Part shown: positions 1-9,709 of the stretch, piece by piece
Layout: each line of letters starts with the position of its first letter
Numbering within the stretch: position 1 is the first letter of the stretch
Assembly: GCA_026414485.1 (NCBI GenBank)
Contig: JAOAIX010000014.1
Span: 1 to 43,064 of the forward strand
Reading direction: 5' to 3'
Length of the DNA stretch: 43,064 nucleotides
Source of the DNA: Candidatus Bathyarchaeota archaeon
GTDB taxonomy: Archaea; Thermoproteota; Bathyarchaeia; Bathyarchaeales; Bathycorpusculaceae
Notes under the pieces: generated by a model
The model's input: the letters and a program-made list of their open reading frames with translations, nothing else
What the model was told of the DNA's origin: nothing
Databases searched by the model: none
Program-made: the position numbers and the translations under genes

Positions 1-2
1 GT

Positions 3-1600
<1,598 letters not shown>

Positions 1601-1630
1601 ACGAGTGGCATAAAAATCACCGCGGAAGAG

Positions 1631-2035
1631 ATGCGGTATATTGCTTTGTTCGAGAACGTCAGCGGCGCTAGTGTGAAGGACTGCATAATTGACGAGGAGG
1701 GCGGGCGTGTAATTTTCATTGTGAATCAAGGACAAGTAGGTGTTGCAATCGGTAAAGGTGGACGTAACATACACACTTTGGAGCGAATGACAGGCAAAAA
1801 GCAGGAAATCATTGAGTACAGCGATGATCCAGTACAGTTCATAAAAAACGCGCTTAAACCTGCAGTTGTGCGTGAAGTTCGTGTAACCGAGCGCACAGAT
1901 GGTAAGAAAATGGCAGTTGTGACTATTAACCCTAAGGATAAGGGTGTTGCAATAGGCAAAAATGGCAAGAACGCTGAGCGTTTAAGGTTTTTGGCGAAGC
2001 GATATTTCGACATCCAGAATGTGAGCATCTCTTAG
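1631..2035 (+). CDS. nusA: Archaeal NusA-like transcription factor (two KH domains)
   Basis: Short archaeal NusA consisting of two KH RNA-binding domains, with GxxG loops in GVAIGKGGRNIH (about residues 38-49) and GVAIGKNGKNAERL (about 103-116). It belongs to the conserved RNA polymerase operon and probably acts in elongation or termination. The coordinates use the first canonical start, ATG 1631. The frame upstream, however, reads T-S-G-I-K-I-T-A-E-E just after the L30e TAG, which matches the usual first residues of archaeal NusA. A strong SD (GGAGG, 1586-1590) sits ten bases before ACG 1601, whereas ATG 1631 has only a weak purine stretch. The true start is therefore probably ACG 1601, or an ATG altered by a T-to-C change. 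Function is secure; the start is unusual. Confidence 0.9.
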   Translation: MRYIALFENVSGASVKDCIIDEEGGRVIFIVNQGQVGVAIGKGGRNIHTLERMTGKKQEIIEYSDDPVQFIKNALKPAVVREVRVTERTDGKKMAVVTINPKDKGVAIGKNGKNAERLRFLAKRYFDIQNVSIS

Positions 2036-2052
2036 TTTCGCTATTTTGTTTG

Positions 2053-2083
2053 AGACTAAGTGATCCGTCACATCGCTTAGTTT
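2053..2083 (+). terminator. Hairpin after nusA
   Basis: A stem of about 12 bp (ACTAAGTGAT against ATCGCTTAGT, one G-T pair, extended by GA/TT), loop CCGTCAC, begins 18 nt after the nusA stop and runs into TTTAACC. It sits at the end of the RNA polymerase operon and may stop transcription or protect the 3' end. The pairing is seen; the role is inferred. Confidence 0.45.
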
Positions 2084-2167
2084 AACCTCTAAATTAATTT
2101 ATTTGTTTTGAGAGAAAACAGAAAAGTAAGTGAGCCTTATAGTTGACTGTACTTTCGGTGGTTACCT

Positions 2168-2725
2168 TTGGGTTTGCAGTGCTTTGTTTCAAAGAAGGAA
2201 ATCATTATAGATGCTGCAGGGTGGAGTGACCTTTTGCTTGGTGTGGTTGTTGGGGCGATAAAACCTCCGAACCCGATGCTTATGGAGCGCAGGATTCCTA
2301 CGTCTTCTTTTCAATCGCCGAATTTTGAAGCAAAAAAGTATCTGTCGGATGCTGTACGGATTGCTGATGAAATTATAGACGTTATGAAGCCAGACCATGA
2401 GACCTGTTTTAAAGTGAGTGGCAGCTATGTGTTATCTGGATTACGTATGCACCTGCAAAACAGTGGTTACAATGTGCTCAAGGTTGAAGATACAGGTGAG
2501 TTGAAAGGCATGGTGGAGCGGGGATACTTACGCTGGTGTGCCAAAGAGGGTGTGCCCCAGCAAGTTTTAGGTGAAAAGAACCGTTTTTGGGCTTTTCTGG
2601 ACTGGGTTGCGGAGCGCCCACAATTACGAGAGGGGCTAGTTAAAACTGGATGGGCGAGTTGGCAACGAAAATGGAAAGAGGAAATATACAAAAAATCAAG
2701 ATTAGCAAAAAATTCTGCTGCTTAA
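2168..2725 (+). CDS. Conserved-looking protein of unknown function, 185 aa
   Basis: Not recognised. It starts at TTG 2168, six bases after a GGTGG stretch. It is a soluble protein with a hydrophobic N-terminal strand (LLLGVVVGAI) followed by a mixed alpha/beta region; residues about 95-120 (VSGSYVLSGLRMHLQ...YNVLKVEDTGELKGMVERGY) look like a small-molecule or nucleotide-binding alpha/beta unit, and the C-terminus is basic (WQRKWKEEIYKKSRLAKN). There is no signal peptide or membrane segment. It occupies the place directly downstream of nusA where many archaea carry rps12 and rps7. Codon choice resembles its neighbours. No function can be assigned. Confidence 0.7.
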   Translation: MGLQCFVSKKEIIIDAAGWSDLLLGVVVGAIKPPNPMLMERRIPTSSFQSPNFEAKKYLSDAVRIADEIIDVMKPDHETCFKVSGSYVLSGLRMHLQNSGYNVLKVEDTGELKGMVERGYLRWCAKEGVPQQVLGEKNRFWAFLDWVAERPQLREGLVKTGWASWQRKWKEEIYKKSRLAKNSAA

Positions 2726-2770
2726 AACAGCTGAGAATAAATTTGTATAGCATTTACCGCAGTGAATCAG

Positions 2771-3295
2771 TTACTTGTACTTGACGTTTATGTTTTTTGC
2801 CAGTTGTTGCAGTTCTTTTTCACTTAACCATTCTGTCTCAAGATATTGGCAAATCCGTGAATCTGACCAACCTAGCTTTCGTGCTTCATTTACCGTGTAG
2901 GCATATGCCTCAATTTCTGTCGGTCTGTTTACATACTCGAAGTGTGGATCAAAGAGGTTTTTCCCTTCTAGCCACTGCCGTACATGAACTAACTCGTGGA
3001 TCACGTCTAAATAGATATCTTCTTTGTTCCCCTTGTTTAGGTAGCGTCTGTTAACTATAAGCTGCCCATCTACATCGTCTACGCCCATGTAGCCAAAAAG
3101 AACGAATTTTACCTTCAGATTACGTAATACTTCTTCAGTTTTTTCTCCGAAAATACCTTTAACAGCATCCGTTTTCTCAAATCCAACAAAATAATCATTA
3201 AAATTCCATGTCGTCCAAATAAAACGTAGCAATCCTTGTATGTGTAATTTTCTAAATAATCGAAAAAGTTTCCATACCAAAAATTCCAAGTCCAC
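2771..3295 (-). CDS. Putative HExxH zinc-metallopeptidase-like protein, 174 aa
   Basis: The central segment HELVHVRQWLEG gives an HExxH zinc-binding motif in a hydrophobic helix, and RPTEIEAYAY about 30 residues later could supply a third ligand (Glu), as in gluzincin-type minimal peptidases. The first ~45 residues are rich in aromatic and basic residues (VWKLFRLFRKLH) and may be amphipathic, but there is no clear signal peptide. It is the last gene of a three-gene minus-strand set (GNAT, 453-aa unknown, this gene), 30 bases after its neighbour. Proteolytic activity is inferred from the motif alone; the family was not recognised. Confidence 0.65.
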   Translation of the reverse strand: MDLEFLVWKLFRLFRKLHIQGLLRFIWTTWNFNDYFVGFEKTDAVKGIFGEKTEEVLRNLKVKFVLFGYMGVDDVDGQLIVNRRYLNKGNKEDIYLDVIHELVHVRQWLEGKNLFDPHFEYVNRPTEIEAYAYTVNEARKLGWSDSRICQYLETEWLSEKELQQLAKNINVKYK

Positions 3296-3325
3296 AGGCG
3301 GCGTCCCACCATGACAATTTGTGTA

Positions 3326-4687
3326 TCATTCGAATCCGGATAAATGCTCGATTTTCATGCCCATACAAGTCAAATCTAATGGTTTCTCTACACAGCCGAC
3401 GCTTGCGTCTATGTTGTGGTGAATGGGGTGAACCCACATGGCATTTGGTACCAAATTTAACTGCAGTGGAACCTTACTTCGTATACTAAACCTATGTATC
3501 ACATTGTCAAATAATCCTTGTCTACATTTATTCCTTATCTGTGCACAGCTTTGTAGCAATTTTGGTGAAGCAAAGGCGCCTACACCATGCCACAGAGCAG
3601 CATCTTCAGGTGAGCCTAGTGAGTACAAGAGAAATTGTGGTGAAGACGGTGTTTCCGCATAGTTGTACGTCGAAAACTTGTTGGCTTCTACTTTAAAAGT
3701 ATCTGAACATTTGGCAACGGCTACGTCCTCGGTATCTATATCGTTGGGGTAAAGCAGAGTGTCTTGGTAAGTTACCGAGATGTTCACAAGTTGAGAATCC
3801 TCAAAATGGATTCGTCCACGGGCAGCACGTTTACTTCCAAATCCCTTTTTTGAATGTGGTACGGTTAAAAGAGTTGTTCTTTTGTTCATGCTGCGTCCCA
3901 TGCAACCATACACTTGGGCAATAGTTTCATAATCTCTATGGGTTTCCCTGATTAAATAATGCAGCAAGCCGTCTGAAGGCTCATTATGCAAAATTTCCAA
4001 CGGCATTCGCAATGCCGGCAAACATAAATTCATGCCAAAAACCTCCGAAAGCGTCGTTAATTGGTCAAACTTTACTGAATCCACAAAATCCAAATAAGAA
4101 CCACCTGAACATTCAAGGTGACGATAAATAAGTTCAATCTCTGCTTTAGAAATGAGTTTTCCCTCATATTTTTTTACAAATTGCTCGTCCACTTTCAATT
4201 CGCCAGTTTTTACCTTGGCTGCCGGAAACGCGCTTTGTCCGCTGTTTACTATTGATGCCCGTAGTGGATTCATGCTGTACCTGTCAGCTTCAACATCGTC
4301 TGTGTTCAGTAGAAATCCTACGATGCGTCCTTCAGATGGTTTTTTTAGCAGCTCACAAATTTGGGCGATATCATGCTGGTTTGGTTCACGCAAGCCATAA
4401 TTAGCGAAGTAGTTGCCGCAACTCTCCAAGAGTTTTGTGCCGATGATTCCTTGTAGTTCCTCTACAGTCAACTGTGGATTGGAATATTCCACAGAACCTC
4501 TTAGAAAAAAGTTTTTTCCGTCAAAACTATGATTAATTCTTGTGGTTTCTTTGAACGTGAAAAGGGATACGGCTCTCCTGTTTTCTTCATTAAACTCTAT
4601 AGCTCTTTCGACTAGAGCTTTAACTGAGTTCCACGAATCTTTCAGGAAGCCCTCTACGAGTAATCTGCACAAATCAGTGGTCATCAC
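3326..4687 (-). CDS. Unknown protein, 453 aa
   Basis: Not recognised. It starts at GTG 4687 or, one codon later, ATG 4684, directly after the GNAT stop, so the two are probably coupled. The protein looks soluble and globular, with no signal peptide and no membrane helices. Notable stretches are SSPQFLLYSLGSPEDAALWHG, a Cys/His-containing C-terminal part (HPIHHNID, CVEKPLDLTCMGMKIEHL), and a middle part rich in charged residues. Scattered Cys and His do not form a recognisable zinc finger. Its place between an acetyltransferase and an HExxH protein suggests a modification or processing role, but that is speculation. Confidence 0.65.
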   Translation of the reverse strand: MMTTDLCRLLVEGFLKDSWNSVKALVERAIEFNEENRRAVSLFTFKETTRINHSFDGKNFFLRGSVEYSNPQLTVEELQGIIGTKLLESCGNYFANYGLREPNQHDIAQICELLKKPSEGRIVGFLLNTDDVEADRYSMNPLRASIVNSGQSAFPAAKVKTGELKVDEQFVKKYEGKLISKAEIELIYRHLECSGGSYLDFVDSVKFDQLTTLSEVFGMNLCLPALRMPLEILHNEPSDGLLHYLIRETHRDYETIAQVYGCMGRSMNKRTTLLTVPHSKKGFGSKRAARGRIHFEDSQLVNISVTYQDTLLYPNDIDTEDVAVAKCSDTFKVEANKFSTYNYAETPSSPQFLLYSLGSPEDAALWHGVGAFASPKLLQSCAQIRNKCRQGLFDNVIHRFSIRSKVPLQLNLVPNAMWVHPIHHNIDASVGCVEKPLDLTCMGMKIEHLSGFE

Positions 4688-4688
4688 G

Positions 4689-5528
4689 TTAACCTCTTTC
4701 CAGAGACTCAGCTAAATACCAACAATCTTCACCGATATGCGAACCTAAAAACATTCTTAATAGGCGGAACTCTTCCTGAAAGCCCGCTGAAGCGGCTGTT
4801 TCTATTAGTGCCTCTTGTGTGGCTGGTAGATACATGATGCCTTCGGCGCCGTTAAGTTTTGAAAGAACAGCTTTGAGCAGTATAGCTGCCTCTTCAGGAC
4901 GTTTTTTAATACACACTAGTGGTCCCACTTCAGCGGTGCTGTTGGCAATTTTTGCTGCAGCGTAGCCAATAATCTTGTTATTTTCTTGGGTGACACATAA
5001 AAAATTCTGATTGCGCAGAAAAATCTGTTCTAGTACCTTCCTTCTGGCAGCCCCAAAATATTGGCGGTCAAATTCAACTATTTTCTGCAAGTCCTCTGCG
5101 TCTGCTTGGTTTAGACGCGTGTTTTCCTTGATGAAGATAGTTTTGGCTTTTAAAACCACAAATTCCTTGTCAGGTTTGAAGCCCATTTTTTCATAGAAGT
5201 GCTGCAAGTGTGGGTAGGCATAGAGTCCAATGAGTGTGGCGCCTTTGTTTTGTAGGTAACTTATGGCATGATTTAGCAGAAATGTTCCAGCTCCCATTTT
5301 CTTATATTTTTGAGAGACAACTAGGTTGCCAAACCAGCCAGCTGACCCATAGTTTATGCAGGTAGCGATGCCTACGCGATTTTGTCCATCAAACAATACC
5401 CAACATCCTTCAGGTTCAAGCCTCATGTTGAAGTCGAAATCTTCCATTGTTGTGCCCCACTTCATTGTGTTGGCAAGTTTTACAGCAAATGGTAAATCTG
5501 CAAGTTGCATTTTCTCCACGTGAAACAT
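4689..5528 (-). CDS. GNAT-family N-acetyltransferase with a second C-terminal GNAT-like half
   Basis: The N-terminal half carries the acetyl-CoA pyrophosphate loop in SQKYKKMGAGTFLL and the following GNAT helix/strand (LQNKGATLIGLYAYPHLQHFYEKMGFKPD). The C-terminal half resembles the second GNAT-like domain found in YitH/HolE-type proteins (IIGYAAAKI...GPLVCIKKRPEEAAILLKAVL). The substrate is unknown. An upstream ATG at 5609 exists, but it lies upstream of the transcript start expected from the TATA-like box at 5613-5621, and those 27 residues do not look like part of the domain; ATG 5528 (MFHVEKMQLADLP) is preferred. It is the first gene of a minus-strand operon with the 453-aa and 174-aa proteins, divergent from the thiolase. 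Confidence 0.82.
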   Translation of the reverse strand: MFHVEKMQLADLPFAVKLANTMKWGTTMEDFDFNMRLEPEGCWVLFDGQNRVGIATCINYGSAGWFGNLVVSQKYKKMGAGTFLLNHAISYLQNKGATLIGLYAYPHLQHFYEKMGFKPDKEFVVLKAKTIFIKENTRLNQADAEDLQKIVEFDRQYFGAARRKVLEQIFLRNQNFLCVTQENNKIIGYAAAKIANSTAEVGPLVCIKKRPEEAAILLKAVLSKLNGAEGIMYLPATQEALIETAASAGFQEEFRLLRMFLGSHIGEDCWYLAESLERG

Positions 5529-5579
5529 AACCTTTAAACTCTTTAACTTCGACATAAGGCTATCCAACGTCAGTGTGTA

Positions 5580-5623
5580 AACGTTTAAAGGTAATGCCGC
5601 AATTTTCATAGTCTTTAAACGTT
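5580..5623. promoter_or_regulatory. Symmetric divergent promoter: 11-bp perfect inverted repeat
   Basis: AACGTTTAAAG (5580-5590) and its exact complement CTTTAAACGTT (5613-5623) flank a 22-bp spacer between the GNAT operon (minus) and the thiolase operon (plus). Each arm contains a TATA-like TTTAAA. Two back-to-back TATA boxes, or an operator serving both directions, would fit. The repeat is seen; the function is inferred. Confidence 0.55.
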
Positions 5624-5660
5624 AACTGATTCAAATAGTACTAAAGAGGTAAACATAGCT

Positions 5661-6833
5661 TTGAATGGAAAACCACTTGTCTCGATAGTTTCCGCTGGGC
5701 TTTCCAAGTTTGGAAAACACGAAGGTCTCTACGCTAGGGAAATCTTTGCGTTGGCATTAAAAGAAGCCTTAGACCGATGCCCAAAACTAGAGCCCAAGCG
5801 GCACATAAAAGCGGTGTTTGTTGGTCATATGGGTGAATCCTATGAGCATCAAGGGCATATGGGTTCAACCGCGGCAGACTGGGGCGGTCTAATCGGAATC
5901 CCTGCAACTCGAACTGAAGCTGCCTGTGCTTCGTCAGGTGTTGCGTTACGTTCAGGTATATATGCGGTGCTTTCAGGTTTAGCTGATGTAGTATTGGTTG
6001 GGGGTGTAGAGAAGATGACTCACCGAACTACGGCAGAAGTGACTGAGTATCTTGCAATGGCTTCTGATTACCCGTTTGAGCAGTTTCACGGCGTAACTTT
6101 TCCAGGGTTGTTTGCTATGATGGCAACTGCACACATGAATGCCTACGGCACCACCGAGGAGCAGATGGCAAGGGTCGCCGTGAAAAATCACCGTCATGCT
6201 TTATTGAATCCGAAGGCACATATGCAAAAGGAACTCACTGTTGAAACCGTTTTAGCGTCTAAGTTGGTCTCGTGGCCCCTCAAAATTTATGATTGCTCTC
6301 TCATAACGGATGGTGCAAGCTGCATAATATTAACCAAGCCTGATTTAGCGTCGAAATTCACTGATACACCTGTGCATATTGTGGGTTCTGGGCAAGCTAG
6401 CGACACTATAGGGTTGTATGAACGTCAAAGTTTAACAAGCTTGAACTCTGCTAGATTAGCTGCAAAAATAGCTTATGAAATGGCTGATATTAGACCTGAG
6501 AATGTAGATGTGGCGGAGGTGCATGACTGTTTCACTTTTGCGGAAATCATGGCTTACGAGGATCTTGGTTTTTGCAAGGTGGGTGAAGGCGGTAAACTGG
6601 TGGAGAAAAATGAGACCGCGCTTGGCGGGAGAATCCCTGTGAACACAAGTGGTGGTTTGAAGGCAAAGGGGCATCCTGTGGGTGCAACGGGTGTAGCTCA
6701 AGCCTACGAGATATTCCTCCAGCTTACGGGTCAGGCGGAGCAACGTCAAGTAAAAGGTGCTCATGTTGGTTTGACGCATAACGTGGGTGGTTCGGGAGCC
6801 ACGGCGGTAGTTCATATTTATAGGAGTGACTAA
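5661..6833 (+). CDS. Archaeal thiolase (acetyl-CoA C-acetyltransferase, SCP2-thiolase-like)
   Basis: Condenses two acetyl-CoA to acetoacetyl-CoA, the first step of the mevalonate pathway in archaea. The 390 residues match the family. The nucleophilic Cys is C89 in TEAACASSG; further signatures are EVHDCFTFAE, GLKAKGHPVGATG with its catalytic His, and HNVGGSGATAV near the end. It starts at TTG 5661 with SD AGAGGT at 5645-5650. The DUF35 zinc-ribbon gene follows three bases after its stop. In archaea such pairs normally form a channelled complex with HMG-CoA synthase, which is not in this window. A beta-oxidation role with another acyl-CoA partner is possible but less likely. Confidence 0.9.
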   Translation: MNGKPLVSIVSAGLSKFGKHEGLYAREIFALALKEALDRCPKLEPKRHIKAVFVGHMGESYEHQGHMGSTAADWGGLIGIPATRTEAACASSGVALRSGIYAVLSGLADVVLVGGVEKMTHRTTAEVTEYLAMASDYPFEQFHGVTFPGLFAMMATAHMNAYGTTEEQMARVAVKNHRHALLNPKAHMQKELTVETVLASKLVSWPLKIYDCSLITDGASCIILTKPDLASKFTDTPVHIVGSGQASDTIGLYERQSLTSLNSARLAAKIAYEMADIRPENVDVAEVHDCFTFAEIMAYEDLGFCKVGEGGKLVEKNETALGGRIPVNTSGGLKAKGHPVGATGVAQAYEIFLQLTGQAEQRQVKGAHVGLTHNVGGSGATAVVHIYRSD

Positions 6834-6836
6834 GAT

Positions 6837-7238
6837 ATGAGTACCACTTCAGCTTTTACTATAGAGCAATTTTATCGTTTTCTTGAACAAAGAAAACTCA
6901 TGGCGGGTAAATGTCTTACCTGTGGTAAAATTCATTTGCCCCCAAGACCTTTATGTGATAGTTGTTATGGGCAAATTTTTGAGTGGGTTGAGCTTTCGGG
7001 GAAAGGTAAACTCTTAACTTATACCATTATTCATGTGGCTCCATCACAATTCCAAACGATGGCACCTTATACTGTGGGTATTGTGCAGTTAGAGAAGGGG
7101 CTAAAACTTCTAGGGTTGATTTCAGATGTGCCTCTGGAGCAGCTTAAAGTAGGCATGGATTTGACAATAGATTTCGTAGCTTGCAGATTGGATAAAACGT
7201 GGCCTCAGTGGCAAAGGTACTGCTTTAAAGCCGTCTGA
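6837..7238 (+). CDS. DUF35 zinc-ribbon/OB-fold protein, thiolase partner
   Basis: The rubredoxin-like zinc ribbon is formed by C26, C29, C40 and C43 (GKCLTCGKIHLPPRPLCDSC), followed by an OB-fold acyl-CoA-binding region (GKLLTYTIIHVAP...YTVGIVQLEKGLKLLGLI). In archaea, DUF35 proteins bridge thiolase and HMG-CoA synthase and bind the shared CoA intermediate. It starts at ATG 6837, three bases after the thiolase stop, so it is in the same operon. Length (133 aa) is normal. Confidence 0.9.
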   Translation: MSTTSAFTIEQFYRFLEQRKLMAGKCLTCGKIHLPPRPLCDSCYGQIFEWVELSGKGKLLTYTIIHVAPSQFQTMAPYTVGIVQLEKGLKLLGLISDVPLEQLKVGMDLTIDFVACRLDKTWPQWQRYCFKAV

Positions 7239-7251
7239 AGTTACTGTCTAA

Positions 7252-7290
7252 CAACCCTCTCTTAAAACAAAAGATGAGAAGAGGATGTTG
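7252..7290 (+). terminator. Hairpin terminator after the thiolase/DUF35 operon
   Basis: CAACCCTCT (7252-7260) pairs with AGAGG (7280-7284) and GTTG (7287-7290), with a two-base bulge and a loop of about 19 nt, followed by TGTTTTT. It lies between convergent genes and could serve both directions. Confidence 0.5.
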
Positions 7291-7295
7291 TGTTT

Positions 7296-7643
7296 TTAGC
7301 CAAATATGAAGCTTAAAACTAAGCCGATTATGAAGCCTAAGCCAAGAGGCAAAATTCCGAATAGTAAGATTCCGTATTGGTACACCATGGGTGTATAGGT
7401 TACAGCCAAGTTTTTCAAGCCATCAAGAGTTAAGCCGAAGAAGCCGAAGTAAGCAATTACGGCAACTATGACGGCTGCGATGATTGCCCACTTGAGTACT
7501 TTTTTGACGAGGAAACCTACAATCAAGCCAACAATAAATGGAATCGCCATCACCACGATTGTTGGTATGCCTGCTAAGGTTCCGCCTGTGATGAAACCGA
7601 GTAGATCCCCCAGCATATCCATAGGTAAAACCATTTTCTCCAT
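7296..7643 (-). CDS. Small FUN14-like integral membrane protein, 115 aa
   Basis: The protein is almost entirely hydrophobic, with three or four membrane helices. GLIVGFLVKKVLKWA followed by an Ala/Ile-rich helix and GLTLDGLKNLA resembles the FUN14 family (a glycine-rich helix, two lysines, then a short Gly/Asp turn). The function of archaeal FUN14 proteins is not known. It is monocistronic, with SD AGGGGG immediately upstream of the ATG, and divergent from the M3 peptidase gene. The family call is by resemblance only. Confidence 0.65.
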   Translation of the reverse strand: MEKMVLPMDMLGDLLGFITGGTLAGIPTIVVMAIPFIVGLIVGFLVKKVLKWAIIAAVIVAVIAYFGFFGLTLDGLKNLAVTYTPMVYQYGILLFGILPLGLGFIIGLVLSFIFG

Positions 7644-7777
7644 TTCACCCCCTTTATAATTAACCTAAAATCCAGTTTATTATTGTGGTTAGTACTTATG
7701 TTTTACCATAAATAGGTTAAAAGCTGAGAGAAAACAGGAAATATCAACTGAAAAATTCATGTAAAAGAGGTAAAGGT

Positions 7778-9565
7778 ATGGTGCAGGTTGACGTCGGTTG
7801 GGATTTATCTGAGTTGTTTCCATCAATAGACGACATTTCAGTTGGGAAAGCCGTTTTTGAGCTGTCAGAGTTGTCTGAGGGGTTCAAGCAGAAATATAAA
7901 GGAAAAATTTATGCTTTTACTCCTCAAAATTTGCTTTGTTGCCTCGAAGAGTTAGAAGCGTTTAAAGCTAAACTTCAAACTCTTTCTCTTTATGCGTCGC
8001 TGTCTTTCTCAGCTGATATGACTTCGTTTAAGACTCAAGAGTTGTATGACAAAGTCAAAAAATTTGAAGCTCATTTGGGCAAGCAGTTGGCTTTTTTTCA
8101 GTTAGAACTTGCTGATTTAATCAAGAAGCATCCGCAGTTTATTGTTGACCCACTTTTAGTTAATTATAGGCATTGGTTGGAGCGTGTCCACCGTAGGGCA
8201 GCATATTTGTTATCTGAGGTTGAGGAACAGCTTGTCATTGAAAAAGACCAGTTTGGCGTAAACGCGTGGGAGGATCTGCAGCGCAAATGGCTCAATACGC
8301 GTATTTTTGAAGTTAATGTTTTGGGCGAAAAGAAGTTGCTCAGTTATGGTGAAGCAAACGGTTTGTTGTCGCATCCTGATCGTGCTACACGCGAGTCTGC
8401 TAACAGAGTTATTTATGGGGTGCTGGGTAGAGATGGTGAAATTTTTGCTGCTGCATTACGCAATATTTGCAATGATTGGATGTGTATTTCTGAGCGGCGG
8501 GGTTATGCTTCGCCTATGGAGGCGAGTCTTTTAAGTAATGATGTTACTCAGTCGATAGTGGATAATTTACTGCATACAGTTGAAGAGAACGTGCAGCTGT
8601 ATAGGCGTTATTTGAAGATTAAAGCAGAGTTGATGGGGTTGCCAATTTTGGGTAATCACGACATAATTGCGCCTCTACCAAACACATCAATTTTTAGGTT
8701 TACTTTTGAAGATGCTCAACGTCTTGTCATGCGTGCTTACAGCAAGTTTGACGACGAATATTCAGCTGCAGTTAAGCAGGTTTTCACAAAAAGGCATATT
8801 GATGTCTTCCCACGTTTTGGAAAGAGGAATGGCGCGTTTTGTGCAAGCTGGTACAGCGGTAAATCCTCGTTCATACTTAGCAACTTTACTGGTTCTTTGA
8901 ATGATGTTTTCACCCTTGCCCATGAGCTTGGGCATGCTGTGCATAACTATTACGCTCAGCGCAGCCAAACAATTCTGAATTTGAGTATGCCTTCGGTTGT
9001 GGCGGAAACTGCTTCAATTTTTGGCGAACTTTTACTAGCAGATTTACTTTTGGCAGAATCAAATTCAGATGAAGAACGTAAAGCTTTGCTGTGTTTAGTT
9101 TTAGATGAAGCAGGAATGGTTATTTTCCAAGTTACTGCTAGAGTTTGGTTTGAGCAAGCTCTGTACAGTAGCATACACAAGGGTGAATATTTGGATTACC
9201 AGGTCATCTGTAGTCACTGGGTGTCTGCGCGGACCCGTATCTACGGTGACGTGGTGGAGTGGTTTCCTGAGATGGAAGCAGAGTGGACCATTAAACCTCA
9301 CTATTATATGGCAAACTACCGCTTCTACAACTATCCTTATGTTTACGCTCAGTTGTTTGTTTATGCACTTTACGAGCGTTATTTGGCAGAAGGAAAATTG
9401 TTTGTTTCAAAGTTGGAGAACGCTCTGTCAGCAGGCAGCAGTCTATCGCCTGAACAAATTGGTAACTTACTGGGCTTAGACGTTACCAAACGTGACTTCT
9501 GGAAGGTGGGCATGAAGCGGTTTGAGCACTTTCTGATTGGACTAGAGGCAATGGTTGGCAAATGA
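7778..9565 (+). CDS. pepF: M3-family oligoendopeptidase F-like metallopeptidase
   Basis: Cytoplasmic zinc peptidase that degrades short peptides. The active site HELGHAVH has H382, E383 and H386, and E410 in AETASIFGE supplies the third zinc ligand. The C-terminal YANYRFYNYPYVYAQ-type segment (here HYYMANYRFYNYPYVYAQLF) matches the PepF substrate-binding Tyr-rich region. Length 595 aa is normal for the family. It starts at ATG 7778 directly after GAGGTAAAGGT. There is no signal peptide. It is followed within 45 bp by the tRNA-Leu gene. Confidence 0.93.
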   Translation: MVQVDVGWDLSELFPSIDDISVGKAVFELSELSEGFKQKYKGKIYAFTPQNLLCCLEELEAFKAKLQTLSLYASLSFSADMTSFKTQELYDKVKKFEAHLGKQLAFFQLELADLIKKHPQFIVDPLLVNYRHWLERVHRRAAYLLSEVEEQLVIEKDQFGVNAWEDLQRKWLNTRIFEVNVLGEKKLLSYGEANGLLSHPDRATRESANRVIYGVLGRDGEIFAAALRNICNDWMCISERRGYASPMEASLLSNDVTQSIVDNLLHTVEENVQLYRRYLKIKAELMGLPILGNHDIIAPLPNTSIFRFTFEDAQRLVMRAYSKFDDEYSAAVKQVFTKRHIDVFPRFGKRNGAFCASWYSGKSSFILSNFTGSLNDVFTLAHELGHAVHNYYAQRSQTILNLSMPSVVAETASIFGELLLADLLLAESNSDEERKALLCLVLDEAGMVIFQVTARVWFEQALYSSIHKGEYLDYQVICSHWVSARTRIYGDVVEWFPEMEAEWTIKPHYYMANYRFYNYPYVYAQLFVYALYERYLAEGKLFVSKLENALSAGSSLSPEQIGNLLGLDVTKRDFWKVGMKRFEHFLIGLEAMVGK

Positions 9566-9640
9566 TTAATAAGAAAGAAAACCGAAAATCTTTCACTTGC
9601 ACAAACTGTGCTGCGGTAACCAAGCCAGGTCAAAGGTGAA

Positions 9641-9667
9641 AGAATACAAATAAATGTATTCCACTAA
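9641..9667 (+). other. tRNA-Leu intron 1 (27 nt, anticodon stem, position 28/29)
   Basis: Central helix GGTG (9635-9638) pairs with CACT (9662-9665, one G-T); the 3-nt bulges are AAA (9639-9641) and AAG (9666-9668), and GAATAC/GTATTC forms the inner hairpin. Cutting after the second bulge base on each side joins GGTGAA to GGACT and restores the anticodon stem. This is a non-canonical position. Confidence 0.85.
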
Positions 9668-9676
9668 GGACTCAAG

Positions 9677-9709
9677 ATCAACTTGGCCTGATTGGCCCAC
9701 CGATGGGAA
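9677..9709 (+). other. tRNA-Leu intron 2 (33 nt, canonical 37/38)
   Basis: Central helix CTCA (9671-9674) pairs with TGGG (9704-9707); the bulges are AGA (9675-9677) and AAA (9708-9710), with the outer helix GGA/TCC from the anticodon stem and a GGCC/GGCC hairpin inside the intron. Excision leaves the loop CTCAAGA. Confidence 0.88.

Noticed and set aside
3115-3437. Frameshift joining the 453-aa and 174-aa proteins
   Set aside because: Each has its own complete-looking ends, separated by 30 bp, and the alternative frames there are short and arginine/histidine-rich, typical of shadows.
5529-5609. Longer GNAT protein starting at ATG 5609
   Set aside because: The start lies upstream of the expected transcript start from the TATA box at 5613-5621, and the extra residues do not resemble the GNAT fold.
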